In this document: in pieces, positions 7,841-17,146 of the stretch
How the letters are laid out: each line of letters starts with the position of its first letter
Position numbering within the stretch: the first letter of the stretch is position 1
DNA from: Ureibacillus sp. FSL W7-1570
GTDB lineage: Bacteria > Bacillota > Bacilli > Bacillales_A > Planococcaceae
DNA length: 64,000 bases
Reading direction: 5' to 3'
Assembly: GCF_038593265.1 (NCBI RefSeq)
Contig: NZ_CP151979.1
Location: forward strand, 930,001 to 994,000
The notes under the pieces: model-generated
Seen by the model: only the letters and a program-made list of their open reading frames with translations
Databases searched by the model: none
What the model was told of the DNA's origin: nothing
Made by a program: the position numbers and the translations under genes

Positions 7841-9658
7841 TCAAATCGCAGATAAAGTTCTTTTCAGTTCAATTATCCGTTGCAAGAGTTCCAAAGCTTT
7901 TTTATGCTCATGCATCCGTTCGGCTTCCTGGGAATCATGCATGAGTTTTTCTATCTCAAGCTTTAATCGATGTTTTTTCAGTTGTTTTAAAGAATCTTGA
8001 ATTTCAGCTTCTTTAAACTCCGGATCGCGTTCAATCAACGCCGCTTCCATGACAATTCTCCGGAGTTCGGGATCATCCAGCATTTCCAAGAAACGTTGAT
8101 AATCCGAAGCGCCATATTCTTCGTAAAAGCCGATTAAACGGACAAAAGCCGCAATGTATTCATCGTGTACAAAAGGTTGTGGTTCTTCACTGCGCAATAT
8201 GTTGTTTACCACTTCCATATCAAATAGCATATGTGACAAAAGCAATCTTTCTGCACGTTCCGTCGCATTTAAATTTTTGGGTTGAATTGGGCCATTTATT
8301 ATTGTATTTTTCTGTTCCGCTCGTTTATAATTTTTAGCGAAGTCAGCATCTAATTTTCTGAATTGTGCGTAAATGGCTTCTTCTGAAACCTTTGTTTCTT
8401 TCGCCAATTCTTTTATATATAAATCACGTTCAACAGGTGATGTTCTACCGACAAGCTGTTCGAGTACTTCCTGAATATATTGCAATACATCATTTTCAAA
8501 TTGGAAATTTTTATTGCGACGTGCGTACATCATCATGAAAGACATATAGGCATGTGGTCTTTCAATCATCTGAACGAAGGATTCCGGACCGAATTTCCGG
8601 ATATACTCATCCGGGTCCAATTTGTCAGGCAGTACGACAACTTCGACCTCCATCTGCTCATTGTACAGCAACTCCGAAGCACGTTTGGCAGCTTCCCATC
8701 CGGCATGATCACCGTCATAACAGATAACAACGTTTCGAACTAAGCGTTTCAGCCTTGTGATATGCTCTTTCGTCAAGGAAGTGCCCATGGTGGCCACGGC
8801 ATTGTCAATACCTGCCTTGTTTGCAGCGAGTACATCCATAAATCCTTCCATCAATATTGCTTGGCGCTTTTTTCGAATCGAAGCTCTGGCCTTGTCCAAA
8901 TTGAACAGAACTTCGCTTTTTCGGAAAATTGGAGATTCGGGACTATTTAAATATTTTGCTTCTGATTCTTTCGGCTCAAGTATACGGCCTGAAAAACCGA
9001 TCACCTTTCCAAATTCGTTGCGAATCGGAAACATGATGCGGTCCCGAAACCGGTCAAAATAAGTATGGTCGTTTTCCCGTTGGATAATGAGTCCGCACTC
9101 GACCATTTCATCCGGTGAAAAACCTTTGCGCTGCAAAAGCACCGCCACCGAATCCCAATTTGGCAATGCATATCCTATACCATTGGATTCGATATCTTCC
9201 CTCGTAAATCCTCTTTTGAATAAATAATTTAACGCTTTTTCACCATCTTCTGTGTTCAACAATAAATGATGGTAGTATTCAGCAACAAATTGATGGGCAT
9301 TCAGCATGTTTTCTTCTTTTTTTGAATAACGGTGAATGCGGTTGTCCATACTTTGGTTCTGGATATCTATATGTATGCCGATGCGTTCTCCCAGTTTCGA
9401 TACCGCTTCGGGAAAGGATACATTTTCGATATCCATGACAAAGGTAATGACATTTCCACCTGCGCCACAACCAAAGCAATGGAATATTTGTTTGTCTTCG
9501 GAGACAGAAAAAGAGGGTGTGTTTTCGTTATGGAATGGACATAGCCCAAACCAATTCCGGCCTCTTTTGGTCAACTGGATATATTCGCTGATGACATCGA
9601 CTATATCCGACTCTGTCCGAATTTTTTCAATCAATTCTTCAGGGATTTTATTAACCAA
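7841..9658 (-). CDS. dnaG: DNA primase
   Basis: Makes RNA primers for replication and works with the DnaB-type helicase at the fork. The 605-aa protein has the N-terminal CHC2 zinc ribbon with C40, H43, C61 and C64, the RNA polymerase core, and a Toprim domain with MEGFMDVLAANKAG (conserved Glu) and CYDGDHAGWEAA (DxD-type metal site). The C-terminal helicase-binding region is helical and charged. The start codon is TTG, with GGTGATGG a few bases upstream. It begins about 180 bp from yqfL, beyond the AT-rich leader that should hold the operon's sigma-A promoters. Confidence 0.97.
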   Translation of the reverse strand: MVNKIPEELIEKIRTESDIVDVISEYIQLTKRGRNWFGLCPFHNENTPSFSVSEDKQIFHCFGCGAGGNVITFVMDIENVSFPEAVSKLGERIGIHIDIQNQSMDNRIHRYSKKEENMLNAHQFVAEYYHHLLLNTEDGEKALNYLFKRGFTREDIESNGIGYALPNWDSVAVLLQRKGFSPDEMVECGLIIQRENDHTYFDRFRDRIMFPIRNEFGKVIGFSGRILEPKESEAKYLNSPESPIFRKSEVLFNLDKARASIRKKRQAILMEGFMDVLAANKAGIDNAVATMGTSLTKEHITRLKRLVRNVVICYDGDHAGWEAAKRASELLYNEQMEVEVVVLPDKLDPDEYIRKFGPESFVQMIERPHAYMSFMMMYARRNKNFQFENDVLQYIQEVLEQLVGRTSPVERDLYIKELAKETKVSEEAIYAQFRKLDADFAKNYKRAEQKNTIINGPIQPKNLNATERAERLLLSHMLFDMEVVNNILRSEEPQPFVHDEYIAAFVRLIGFYEEYGASDYQRFLEMLDDPELRRIVMEAALIERDPEFKEAEIQDSLKQLKKHRLKLEIEKLMHDSQEAERMHEHKKALELLQRIIELKRTLSAI

Positions 9659-9833
9659 TTCCCATCACCAACTTTGTTGCTAAATAACAAGATTCGATAA
9701 AAAATTAAAAATCCCTTTAAAAAACGACACAAAAAGTTAATTTTTTTAAAATAATTGTTAGAAATATTTTTACCCCAATTTTATCATTATAAAACATTCT
9801 TCAAAAAAATTCTATACCATAATTAAAAAAAAC

Positions 9834-9862
9834 GCAAAAAAACCTCCCTGGAAATTGGAGGT
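9834..9862 (-). terminator. Terminator after yqfL
   Basis: ACCTCC (9842-9847 on the plus strand) pairs with GGAGGT (9857-9862). On the minus strand the stem is followed by a run of seven to eight T. Confidence 0.85.
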
Positions 9863-9863
9863 A

Positions 9864-10682
9864 TCACTTATTTTTTAACCGTTCCAATCTTTCAATGATG
9901 TCATTGGCCGTTTCTTCCACCGCCTTATTGGTAACATCAATGACTTCACAGCCCAATTTTTCGACCACTTTATAAAAATAGGCGATTTCCTTTTCAATCC
10001 GGTCTTTTCTTGCATACATTGCATCATCGCTTAATCCCAATGCGATCAATCTCTGCTTCCGGATGACATTCAGTTTTTCGGGGGAAATCACCAGACCGAA
10101 ACATTTTCTTGGATCCACTTGGAACAATTCTTCCGGCGGTTCGACTTCAGGGACGATTGGCACGTTGGCCACTTTATACCGTTTATGGGCCAAATATTGG
10201 GACAACGGGGTTTTGGATGTTCTCGAAATACCGATTAATACGACATCGCTCAATAAGATTCCCCTTGGATCACGTCCATCATCATATTTTACGGCAAATT
10301 CGATGGCTTCAACTTTTTGGAAATAGTCCTCATCCAATTTATGAACAAGGCCGGGTTCTTCCCGCGGCGATTCCTGGAGCCTTTTACCAAACAATTCGAT
10401 GATAGGTCCCAATAAATCGATGCAATCAATATTCAATTGACGGCACAATTCAAGCATCAATTGGCGTTTTTGCTTTTCCACAAGCGTAAAAGCGATGATT
10501 GCATTTTGCATCACCGCGATTTCGACAATGTTTCTGATATGATCGTCGCTTGATATGTGCGGAAATCTTCGGATGATTACGCCGTCAAAATTCGGCCGAA
10601 ATTGGGTGGCAGCCGCTTTTACCACTTGTTCGCCCGTTTCTCCAACAGAATCAGATACGACAAAAATTTTTAAGTTTTTCAA
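9864..10682 (-). CDS. yqfL: Pyruvate, phosphate dikinase regulatory protein (PPDK kinase/phosphorylase)
   Basis: 272-aa DUF299 protein. Known members phosphorylate PPDK with ADP and reverse it by phosphorolysis, switching the enzyme off and on. The N-terminus has the family's VSDSVGETGEQVVKAA motif, and GISRTSKTPLSQYLA (about 151-165) is the nucleotide-binding P-loop-like motif. In B. subtilis YqfL is linked to the CcpN regulator of gluconeogenesis, and here too it follows ccpN with an 11-bp gap. PPDK itself is not in the window. The target could instead be PEP synthase in other lineages, but Bacillales context favours PPDK. Confidence 0.93.
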   Translation of the reverse strand: MKNLKIFVVSDSVGETGEQVVKAAATQFRPNFDGVIIRRFPHISSDDHIRNIVEIAVMQNAIIAFTLVEKQKRQLMLELCRQLNIDCIDLLGPIIELFGKRLQESPREEPGLVHKLDEDYFQKVEAIEFAVKYDDGRDPRGILLSDVVLIGISRTSKTPLSQYLAHKRYKVANVPIVPEVEPPEELFQVDPRKCFGLVISPEKLNVIRKQRLIALGLSDDAMYARKDRIEKEIAYFYKVVEKLGCEVIDVTNKAVEETANDIIERLERLKNK

Positions 10683-10693
10683 ATTCGCACCTC

Positions 10694-11332
10694 TTACAAA
10701 TCATTCGTTTCTGCCAAGGAAATAAAAGCTTTTGTGATATTCGTCTTTGTCAACCGGCCGACAATTTCCAGCCCGTCTTCCCTTTCTTCCACAACCGGCA
10801 ACGAATCCACTTGCCGATCGATCAGTTTTTTCGCCGCATGCACAAGGGAATCATTTTTGTGGCAATAAACAATATTCGGCATTCTGGTCATAATAATATG
10901 AACAGGGATTTTTGTAATCGCCTGTGTCCCGATGCTTGTACGAAGCAAATCTTTTCTTGAAAGAACCCCTTGCAAGCGGGATTTTTCATCCACCACAAAT
11001 AATGTGCCGACATCTTCCAGGAACATTTGGCAAATGGCATCATAAGCGGTCATATTCTCGGAAACGACAACCGGCATTGATTGAAAGTCTTTCACTTTCA
11101 GATTCATCATGGACTCTGTAACAGAGGCCAGCGTTTTCTTTCCTGAATATATATAGCCGACTCTGGGTCTGGCATCTAAAAACCCTGCCATCGTTAAAAT
11201 CGCCAAATCCGGCCGCAGGGTTGCGCGGGTTAAATTCAATTGTTCAGCTATTTTTTCCCCGGTGATTGGACCTTTTTCTTTCACGATTTGGAGAATTTTA
11301 TCTTGACGTTGATTGAGTTCTATTGGACTCAC
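10694..11332 (-). CDS. ccpN: Gluconeogenesis repressor CcpN (HTH plus CBS pair)
   Basis: Transcription repressor of gluconeogenic genes (gapB and pckA in B. subtilis), inactive when gluconeogenesis is needed. The N-terminal winged helix (GEKIAEQLNLTRATLRPDLAIL, about 25-46) is followed by two CBS domains (about 75-140 and 145-205) that bind adenine nucleotides. I start it at the GTG at 11332: this gives 212 residues beginning MSPIELNQRQ, the length and N-terminus of the B. subtilis protein, whereas the longer frame begins at a TTG at 11362 with no ribosome-binding site. It is divergent from the glyQS T-box leader and probably forms an operon with yqfL. Confidence 0.93.
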   Translation of the reverse strand: MSPIELNQRQDKILQIVKEKGPITGEKIAEQLNLTRATLRPDLAILTMAGFLDARPRVGYIYSGKKTLASVTESMMNLKVKDFQSMPVVVSENMTAYDAICQMFLEDVGTLFVVDEKSRLQGVLSRKDLLRTSIGTQAITKIPVHIIMTRMPNIVYCHKNDSLVHAAKKLIDRQVDSLPVVEEREDGLEIVGRLTKTNITKAFISLAETNDL

Positions 11333-11387
11333 CGCCTCAATTAGTGTTATACTTTTACTCAAATATTATATACTATTTTTTTAATAA

Positions 11388-11416
11388 TTGCTAAGAAAAG
11401 TCCTACATGATAAAAT
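11388..11416 (+). promoter_or_regulatory. Sigma-A-type promoter of the glyQS leader
   Basis: TTGCTA (11388-11393), a 17-bp spacer and TAAAAT (11411-11416), placed so that transcription would start just before the T-box leader. Confidence 0.65.
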
Positions 11417-11454
11417 AATGTCACAACTGAATGGTCAAAATACTATATTAATAT

Positions 11455-11674
11455 ATCGAAGGCGATGACAGGACTATAAGTATCTTTTCAACCAACAGCG
11501 AGTAGGGATGGTGAAAGCCTACACGAAAAGAGAAACGGCATCCTGGAGCCATGTTCCAAAAAAGAGGGTTGTATTTCTTCTTCAAGAATACAATCAATCG
11601 GGGTGGAACCGCGGGTGTAACGTTGGAATCAAGCACTCGTCCCCGGGCGTATTGCCCGGAGGCGAGTGCTTTTC
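11455..11674 (+). promoter_or_regulatory. Glycine T-box leader of glyQS
   Basis: Transcription attenuator that reads uncharged tRNA-Gly. The AG bulge/loop region has AGCGAGTAGGGATGGTGAAAG. The probable specifier codon is GGC at 11537-11539 (context GAAACGGCATCC), which pairs with the glycine anticodon. The T-box motif GGGTGGAACCGCGG lies at 11601-11614, and its TGGA (11604-11607) matches the UCCA acceptor end expected for tRNA-Gly. A terminator hairpin follows. High glycine charging would favour termination; uncharged tRNA would stabilise the antiterminator. Confidence 0.95.
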
Positions 11675-11680
11675 TATTTA
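11631..11680 (+). terminator. T-box-controlled terminator
   Basis: AAGCACTCG at 11631 pairs with CGAGTGCTT ending near 11671, with an inner CCCGGGC/GCCCGG helix, then TTTTCTATTTATT. The 5' arm follows directly on the antiterminator region. Confidence 0.9.
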
Positions 11681-11720
11681 TTATCAATGAAAAAAATATA
11701 AACAATTAGGAGGAACAAAA

Positions 11721-13106
11721 ATGGCTGTTCAATCAATGGAAACTATTGTAAGTTTAGCAAAACATCGCGGATTTGTATTTCCGGGTTCCGAAATATACGG
11801 AGGTCTTGCCAATACGTGGGATTACGGTCCGCTTGGTGTGGAACTGAAAAACAATATTAAAAAAGCATGGTGGCAGAAATTCGTACAAGAATCACCTTAT
11901 AACGTGGGGCTTGATGCCGCAATCCTCATGAACCCACGCACTTGGGAAGCTTCCGGCCACGTGGGCAATTTCAATGACCCGATGATCGACTGTAAGCAAT
12001 GTAAAGCGAGACACAGAGCGGATAAATTAATCGAAGCGGCCGCTCTCGAAAAAGGCGATGAAATTGTGGTGGACGGTTTATCTTTCGACAAAATGGAAGA
12101 AATTATGAAGCAATATGATGTGCATTGCCCGGATTGCGGTGCGCAAGATTTTACAGAAATCCGCCAATTCAACTTGATGTTTAAAACGTTCCAAGGGGTA
12201 ACGGAAAGTTCCGCCAACGAAATTTATTTGCGCCCTGAAACAGCACAAGGGATTTTCGTCAACTTCAAAAACGTACAACGTTCCATGCGCAAAAAAATTC
12301 CTTTCGGTATCGCGCAAATCGGTAAATCATTCCGTAACGAAATCACACCGGGGAACTTCACATTCCGTACCCGTGAATTCGAACAAATGGAATTGGAGTT
12401 CTTCTGTAAACCAGGCGAAGATTTGGAATGGCAAAATTATTGGAAAGAATTCTGCAAAAACTGGCTCTTGAGTTTGGGAATGACCGAAGCAAATATCCGC
12501 CTTCGCGACCATTCAAAAGAAGAATTGTCCCACTATTCAGCAGCCACAACGGATATTGAATACAAATTCCCATTCGGCTGGGGCGAACTTTGGGGTATTG
12601 CCGACCGTACCGATTACGACTTAAAACAGCATATGCAATATTCCGGCGAAGATTTCACATATGTGGACCCTGTTACAAATGAGCGTTATGTACCATACTG
12701 CATCGAACCATCCGTAGGGGCAGACCGCGTCACATTGGCGTTCCTATGCGACGCTTATGATGAAGAGGAACTGGAAGATGGCGACAAACGAACAGTCCTC
12801 CGATTCCATCCGGTCATTGCGCCATTTAAAGCGGCTGTTCTTCCACTATCCAAAAAATTGTCAGAAGAAGCAACTGAAGTTTGGAACGAATTGCGCAAGT
12901 ACTTCCCAGTGGATTATGATGAATCCCAATCCATCGGTAAACGCTATCGCCGTCAGGATGAAATCGGTACACCATTCTGCATCACTTACGACTTTGATTC
13001 AAAAGAAGACGGCCAAGTGACGGTTCGCCACCGCGATACAATGGAACAAGTGCGCATCCCGATTGCGGAAGTGAAAGCTTATATTGAAAAATACTTGCAA
13101 TTTTAA
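11721..13106 (+). CDS. glyQS: Glycyl-tRNA synthetase, single-chain type
   Basis: Charges tRNA-Gly. This 461-aa class II enzyme is the dimeric, single-gene type (as in the B. cereus group, archaea and eukaryotes), not the alpha/beta GlyQ-GlyS pair of B. subtilis. Visible signatures are [12 protein letters not shown] at the N-terminus, LMFKTFQG and [17 protein letters not shown] (about 160-190, class II motif 2 region), [26 protein letters not shown], and the C-terminal anticodon-binding domain (from about 360). AGGAGG lies 8 bases before the ATG. It occupies the same place between recO and ccpN that glyQ-glyS holds in B. subtilis and keeps a glycine T-box. Confidence 0.97.
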   Translation: MAVQSMETIVSLAKHRGFVFPGSEIYGGLANTWDYGPLGVELKNNIKKAWWQKFVQESPYNVGLDAAILMNPRTWEASGHVGNFNDPMIDCKQCKARHRADKLIEAAALEKGDEIVVDGLSFDKMEEIMKQYDVHCPDCGAQDFTEIRQFNLMFKTFQGVTESSANEIYLRPETAQGIFVNFKNVQRSMRKKIPFGIAQIGKSFRNEITPGNFTFRTREFEQMELEFFCKPGEDLEWQNYWKEFCKNWLLSLGMTEANIRLRDHSKEELSHYSAATTDIEYKFPFGWGELWGIADRTDYDLKQHMQYSGEDFTYVDPVTNERYVPYCIEPSVGADRVTLAFLCDAYDEEELEDGDKRTVLRFHPVIAPFKAAVLPLSKKLSEEATEVWNELRKYFPVDYDESQSIGKRYRRQDEIGTPFCITYDFDSKEDGQVTVRHRDTMEQVRIPIAEVKAYIEKYLQF

Positions 13107-13130
13107 TGAATAAATAGGGTTGTAAACTTT

Positions 13131-13173
13131 AGAGCAAATGGAGAGGCGATGCCTTTTCCATTTGCTCTTTTTG
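13131..13173 (+). terminator. Terminator after glyQS
   Basis: Perfect 12-bp stem (13131-13142 with 13157-13168) followed by TTTTGTTATT on the plus strand. Confidence 0.9.
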
Positions 13174-13377
13174 TTATTGAAAAGTGAATGGCTGGGCCAA
13201 TCCCGACTCTTTGCCAGCTTCTATGGAGACTTCCCCCTTGCTTGCAACGTGTGCAATGAATGCAGCTCCCTTTTGTTGAATTTACCAAACTATCAGAATT
13301 ATTTGAATTTATAGTGTTTATTTTTTCCTTCTTTTGTATAATGAGAAAAAGCGCTGTTTGCATTAGGGGGAGTCAAC

Positions 13378-13854
13378 ATGCTGTTTCATCAATTAATACC
13401 TTCAAAAAAAGTGGAAATATCCGAAACGGGGGACTGTTTCGGCCAATTGCGGGAGATGGTGGCAACAGTTTTCAAAAGGGAAGTTCCGTCGATTAATAGT
13501 ATGAGCCATTTACTATATCACGCGAATATAAAAATTCAACAATATGCCCAGGCAGCCGAATATCATCGGAAGCGGATCGACTTGTCCACAGCGGTCGGCC
13601 TTTTCCATCAAGAAGCCTATGAAATTGCATTAAAAAAAGGCCATCAGCTTCAACGGCTGATGGACAGTTATATTCTGCTCCATATCGAGGAGGAACGGGA
13701 AAACGTCAACCACCGCCTGAGGCTGGTGGATGATAAAATTGAAAAACTATTTATGGAATATCAAAATAAAGATAACTTATTGCCAGAGCTGGAAGAAAAA
13801 TTTTGGCAAGCTTTCAAAGAAGATTTAATCCCGATTTTGGCTGAGCTGAAATAA
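13378..13854 (+). CDS. Unknown 158-aa soluble protein
   Basis: Not recognised. The ATG is preceded at 7 bases by AGGGGG and a TATAAT box lies at 13337-13342, so it looks like a real, singly transcribed gene. The protein has no signal peptide or membrane segment. It is mostly helical by composition, rich in Gln, Glu, Leu and Lys, with a His/Tyr-rich middle (LLYHANIKIQQYAQAAEYHRKR, part of about 45-70) and an acidic helical C-terminal half. It stands alone on the plus strand between glyQS and recO, bounded by terminators on both sides; B. subtilis has no gene here. No function is proposed. Confidence 0.75.
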   Translation: MLFHQLIPSKKVEISETGDCFGQLREMVATVFKREVPSINSMSHLLYHANIKIQQYAQAAEYHRKRIDLSTAVGLFHQEAYEIALKKGHQLQRLMDSYILLHIEEERENVNHRLRLVDDKIEKLFMEYQNKDNLLPELEEKFWQAFKEDLIPILAELK

Positions 13855-13857
13855 ATC

Positions 13858-13886
13858 AAAAAGGCGTCATGATTCGACGCCTTTTT
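13858..13886. terminator. Bidirectional terminator between the orphan gene and recO
   Basis: Perfect 11-bp stem (13858-13868 with 13876-13886) flanked by A and T runs. The 5' arm takes in the recO stop codon, so one hairpin serves both converging genes. Confidence 0.9.
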
Positions 13887-14661
13887 CGTGTTCATCGTTT
13901 TTTTGGAGCGACAGCAACGATTCCGATTTCTCCAGCTGATCAATAAACGAACGGGATTTCAAGCGCATCCCCGTCTGTTCTTCATAAATGGTGGTCACAA
14001 TCATTTTAATAAACCGCTTCGTTTCACGCTTCAACTCCAACTTTCCGATTTTTTCAATCGGCACATTTGCGAACATGCGGATCAATTTGACCTGGGTCGG
14101 ATTGAGTCGAATGATGTATTGATCCACATGGAAGCAACGATGGCAAAGAAAACCGCCCTGGGAAAAGGAAAAGGCAAACTCCCCTTCGACGGCGCCGCAC
14201 GATGCGCATTGATGCAAAACCGGCCTTACGCCTGCGTAGGGAAGCAGCTTCCAGTCAACAAATAATGCAATCGCCTCCGGATCGTATTCCTCATCAATGG
14301 CATATAATGCTTGCTTCAAAACTTCAAAAGCAAAAGGTTGCGGGCTCCCCTCTTCCATCAACCGGTCCACCAATTCCACGATGTAACTGGCATAAGCAGC
14401 CCTTACAATATCCGTCTGAATGTGGCGCATTGAATTGATCAGTTCCCCTTGCTGCAAAGTGCCCAAGCCGGAAGTTCTTTGAACAATAAAAATGCCGTGC
14501 ATAAAAGTTTGGGAAATGGCGGCCAACCGGCTTCTCGGTTTCTTTGCTCCCCTTGCCATCACTCCGATTTTCCCCGCCTCTTTTGTCATCAAGGTGACGA
14601 TTTTATTCGATTCTCCATAATCTCTCGTTTTTAATACAATGCCTTCCAATTTATGTAACAT
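13867..14661 (-). CDS. recO: DNA repair protein RecO
   Basis: Recombination mediator that helps load RecA onto SSB-coated single strands in the RecFOR pathway. The N-terminal OB fold has EGIVLKTRDYGESNKIVTL and IGVMARGAKKPRSRL (about 5-50). A four-Cys zinc motif lies in the middle (CASCG ... CHRC). I start it at the ATG at 14661, giving 264 residues beginning MLHKLEG as in B. subtilis RecO; AGGGA lies 10 bases upstream. The upstream GTG at 14670 is too close to that site. No yqzL gene fits between recO and era here. Confidence 0.95.
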   Translation of the reverse strand: MLHKLEGIVLKTRDYGESNKIVTLMTKEAGKIGVMARGAKKPRSRLAAISQTFMHGIFIVQRTSGLGTLQQGELINSMRHIQTDIVRAAYASYIVELVDRLMEEGSPQPFAFEVLKQALYAIDEEYDPEAIALFVDWKLLPYAGVRPVLHQCASCGAVEGEFAFSFSQGGFLCHRCFHVDQYIIRLNPTQVKLIRMFANVPIEKIGKLELKRETKRFIKMIVTTIYEEQTGMRLKSRSFIDQLEKSESLLSLQKNDEHEKGVES

Positions 14662-14727
14662 TCTTTGCACATCCCTTTTGGTCAGAGGCTGATCGAAAGC
14701 CGAAACAAAAAAATAGAAAACGGTAAC

Positions 14728-14764
14728 AAAGAGCGTGTCTTTTATCCAACAAGACCCGCCCTTT
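14728..14764 (-). terminator. Probable terminator after era
   Basis: Fourteen-bp imperfect stem (14764-14751 with 14741-14728, one G-U and one mismatch), then a mixed T-rich stretch on the minus strand. It fills the short gap between era and recO. Confidence 0.65.
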
Positions 14765-14775
14765 GTCCCTTGCGA

Positions 14776-16111
<1,336 letters not shown>

Positions 16112-16456
16112 TTAAAACCATTTTGGAAGAAAAATAATCATGCCAATGCAAATGCTGGCAATGGCAAAAACGAGCACGGCTCCTGCCGCCACGTCTTTGG
16201 CTGCCTTTGCCAACGGATGATATTCCGGCGAAACTAAATCCACTACATTTTCAATGGCTGTATTCACCATTTCCATCCCGATGACAAGGGCAATGGTAAT
16301 GATTAATACAAGCCATTCCGTAGCGCTTAATTTTGAGAGCAACCCGGCAATGATCGCGATCAATGCACAGGTCAAATGAATGCGCATGTTCCGTTCTTTC
16401 GTTGCCAAATAGATGCCTTCAAAGGCAAACCGGAAAGAACGGAAAAAATTACGCAT
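16112..16456 (-). CDS. dgkA: Undecaprenol kinase (DgkA family)
   Basis: Small integral-membrane kinase; in Gram-positives it phosphorylates undecaprenol to recycle the lipid carrier for cell wall synthesis, and earlier was called diacylglycerol kinase. The 114 residues show the family motif [10 protein letters not shown] near 20 and [17 protein letters not shown] (about 60-76), with three membrane helices (about 29-46, 48-62, 89-110). I take the ATG at 16456, which overlaps the ybeY stop by 8 bp; the GTG nine bases earlier is the alternative. It is cotranscribed with ybeY and cdd. Confidence 0.95.
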   Translation of the reverse strand: MRNFFRSFRFAFEGIYLATKERNMRIHLTCALIAIIAGLLSKLSATEWLVLIITIALVIGMEMVNTAIENVVDLVSPEYHPLAKAAKDVAAGAVLVFAIASICIGMIIFLPKWF

Positions 16457-16925
16457 GCAAATCACGGCCTAAACCGAATGATGAAAGAATCTCCTCTTGT
16501 CTTGAAAACATCACTTTTTCATCTTCTTCCGTCATATGATCATAACCTAATAAATGCAAAAAGCCATGTACAGCCAGGAATCCAAGCTCTCGTTCAAAAG
16601 AGTGGCCGTATTCTTCCGCTTGTTCTCTCGTACGTTCAACCGAAATGATGATGTCCCCAAGCACCCGGGGCATATCGCCGATGATTTCGATTTCCCCATC
16701 CCCCATTTCTTCAAGGGCAAAGGAAATGACATCCGTCGGGCGGTCGATATGCCGATATTCCCGGTTGATTTCGTGAATTTTTTCATTCGTTACGAAAGTG
16801 ACGGAAACTTCCGCCTCTCTGACATTTTCCAGTTTCGCCGCATGCTGCAGCAGATTTTCAACAAGTTCAATATGTTCATCGCTCAATTCGTTTGTCTCAT
16901 CCAGAAAATCGATTGTTAACGTCAT
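16449..16925 (-). CDS. ybeY: Endoribonuclease YbeY, 16S rRNA maturation
   Basis: Metal-dependent RNase needed for 16S rRNA 3'-end processing and ribosome quality control. The 158-aa protein has the zinc triad H120, H124 and H130 in [13 protein letters not shown] and the conserved RPTDVISF (62-69). In B. subtilis the gene is yqfG. It has AGGAGG 6 bases before its ATG, and its stop overlaps the dgkA start. Upstream, before pgpH, lies a 130-bp GC-rich structured stretch. Confidence 0.96.
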   Translation of the reverse strand: MTLTIDFLDETNELSDEHIELVENLLQHAAKLENVREAEVSVTFVTNEKIHEINREYRHIDRPTDVISFALEEMGDGEIEIIGDMPRVLGDIIISVERTREQAEEYGHSFERELGFLAVHGFLHLLGYDHMTEEDEKVMFSRQEEILSSFGLGRDLHA

Positions 16926-17004
16926 AGTTCCTCCTAATGTTATCCAATATAAAATATTTTGTGTTTAACAATTATAGCTTATTAGAAATAATTTGTTCAT
17001 TTGC

Positions 17005-17135
17005 CCTTTTGAACGGAAGGCGTCGGCTCCGACGGGAACAGCCAGCCCGTAACCCGAGCCCCCATGAAACGGTGAAGGGGGTTCCATGTAGCTCGAGACG
17101 GGCCGATGAAAACATCCTCCCGCAGCAGACATCAA
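17005..17135. other. GC-rich structured intergenic island, identity unknown
   Basis: Between pgpH and ybeY the base composition jumps from AT-rich to GC-rich. On the minus strand CCCGTCTCGAGC (17103-17092) can pair with GCTCGGG and ACGGG (about 17060-17045), enclosing CCCCC...GGGGG (about 17082-17060). A separate CGTCGG/CCGACG hairpin lies at about 17021-17034. Open frames across it are short and of odd composition. It has no U-tract, so it is not a simple terminator. A structured RNA or a dispersed repeat are both possible. Confidence 0.6.
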
Positions 17136-17146
17136 CTGCCAAACCT

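Noticed and set aside
14671-14775. Possible yqzL between era and recO
   Set aside because: The gap is too short, holds a terminator and has no frame of the right size.
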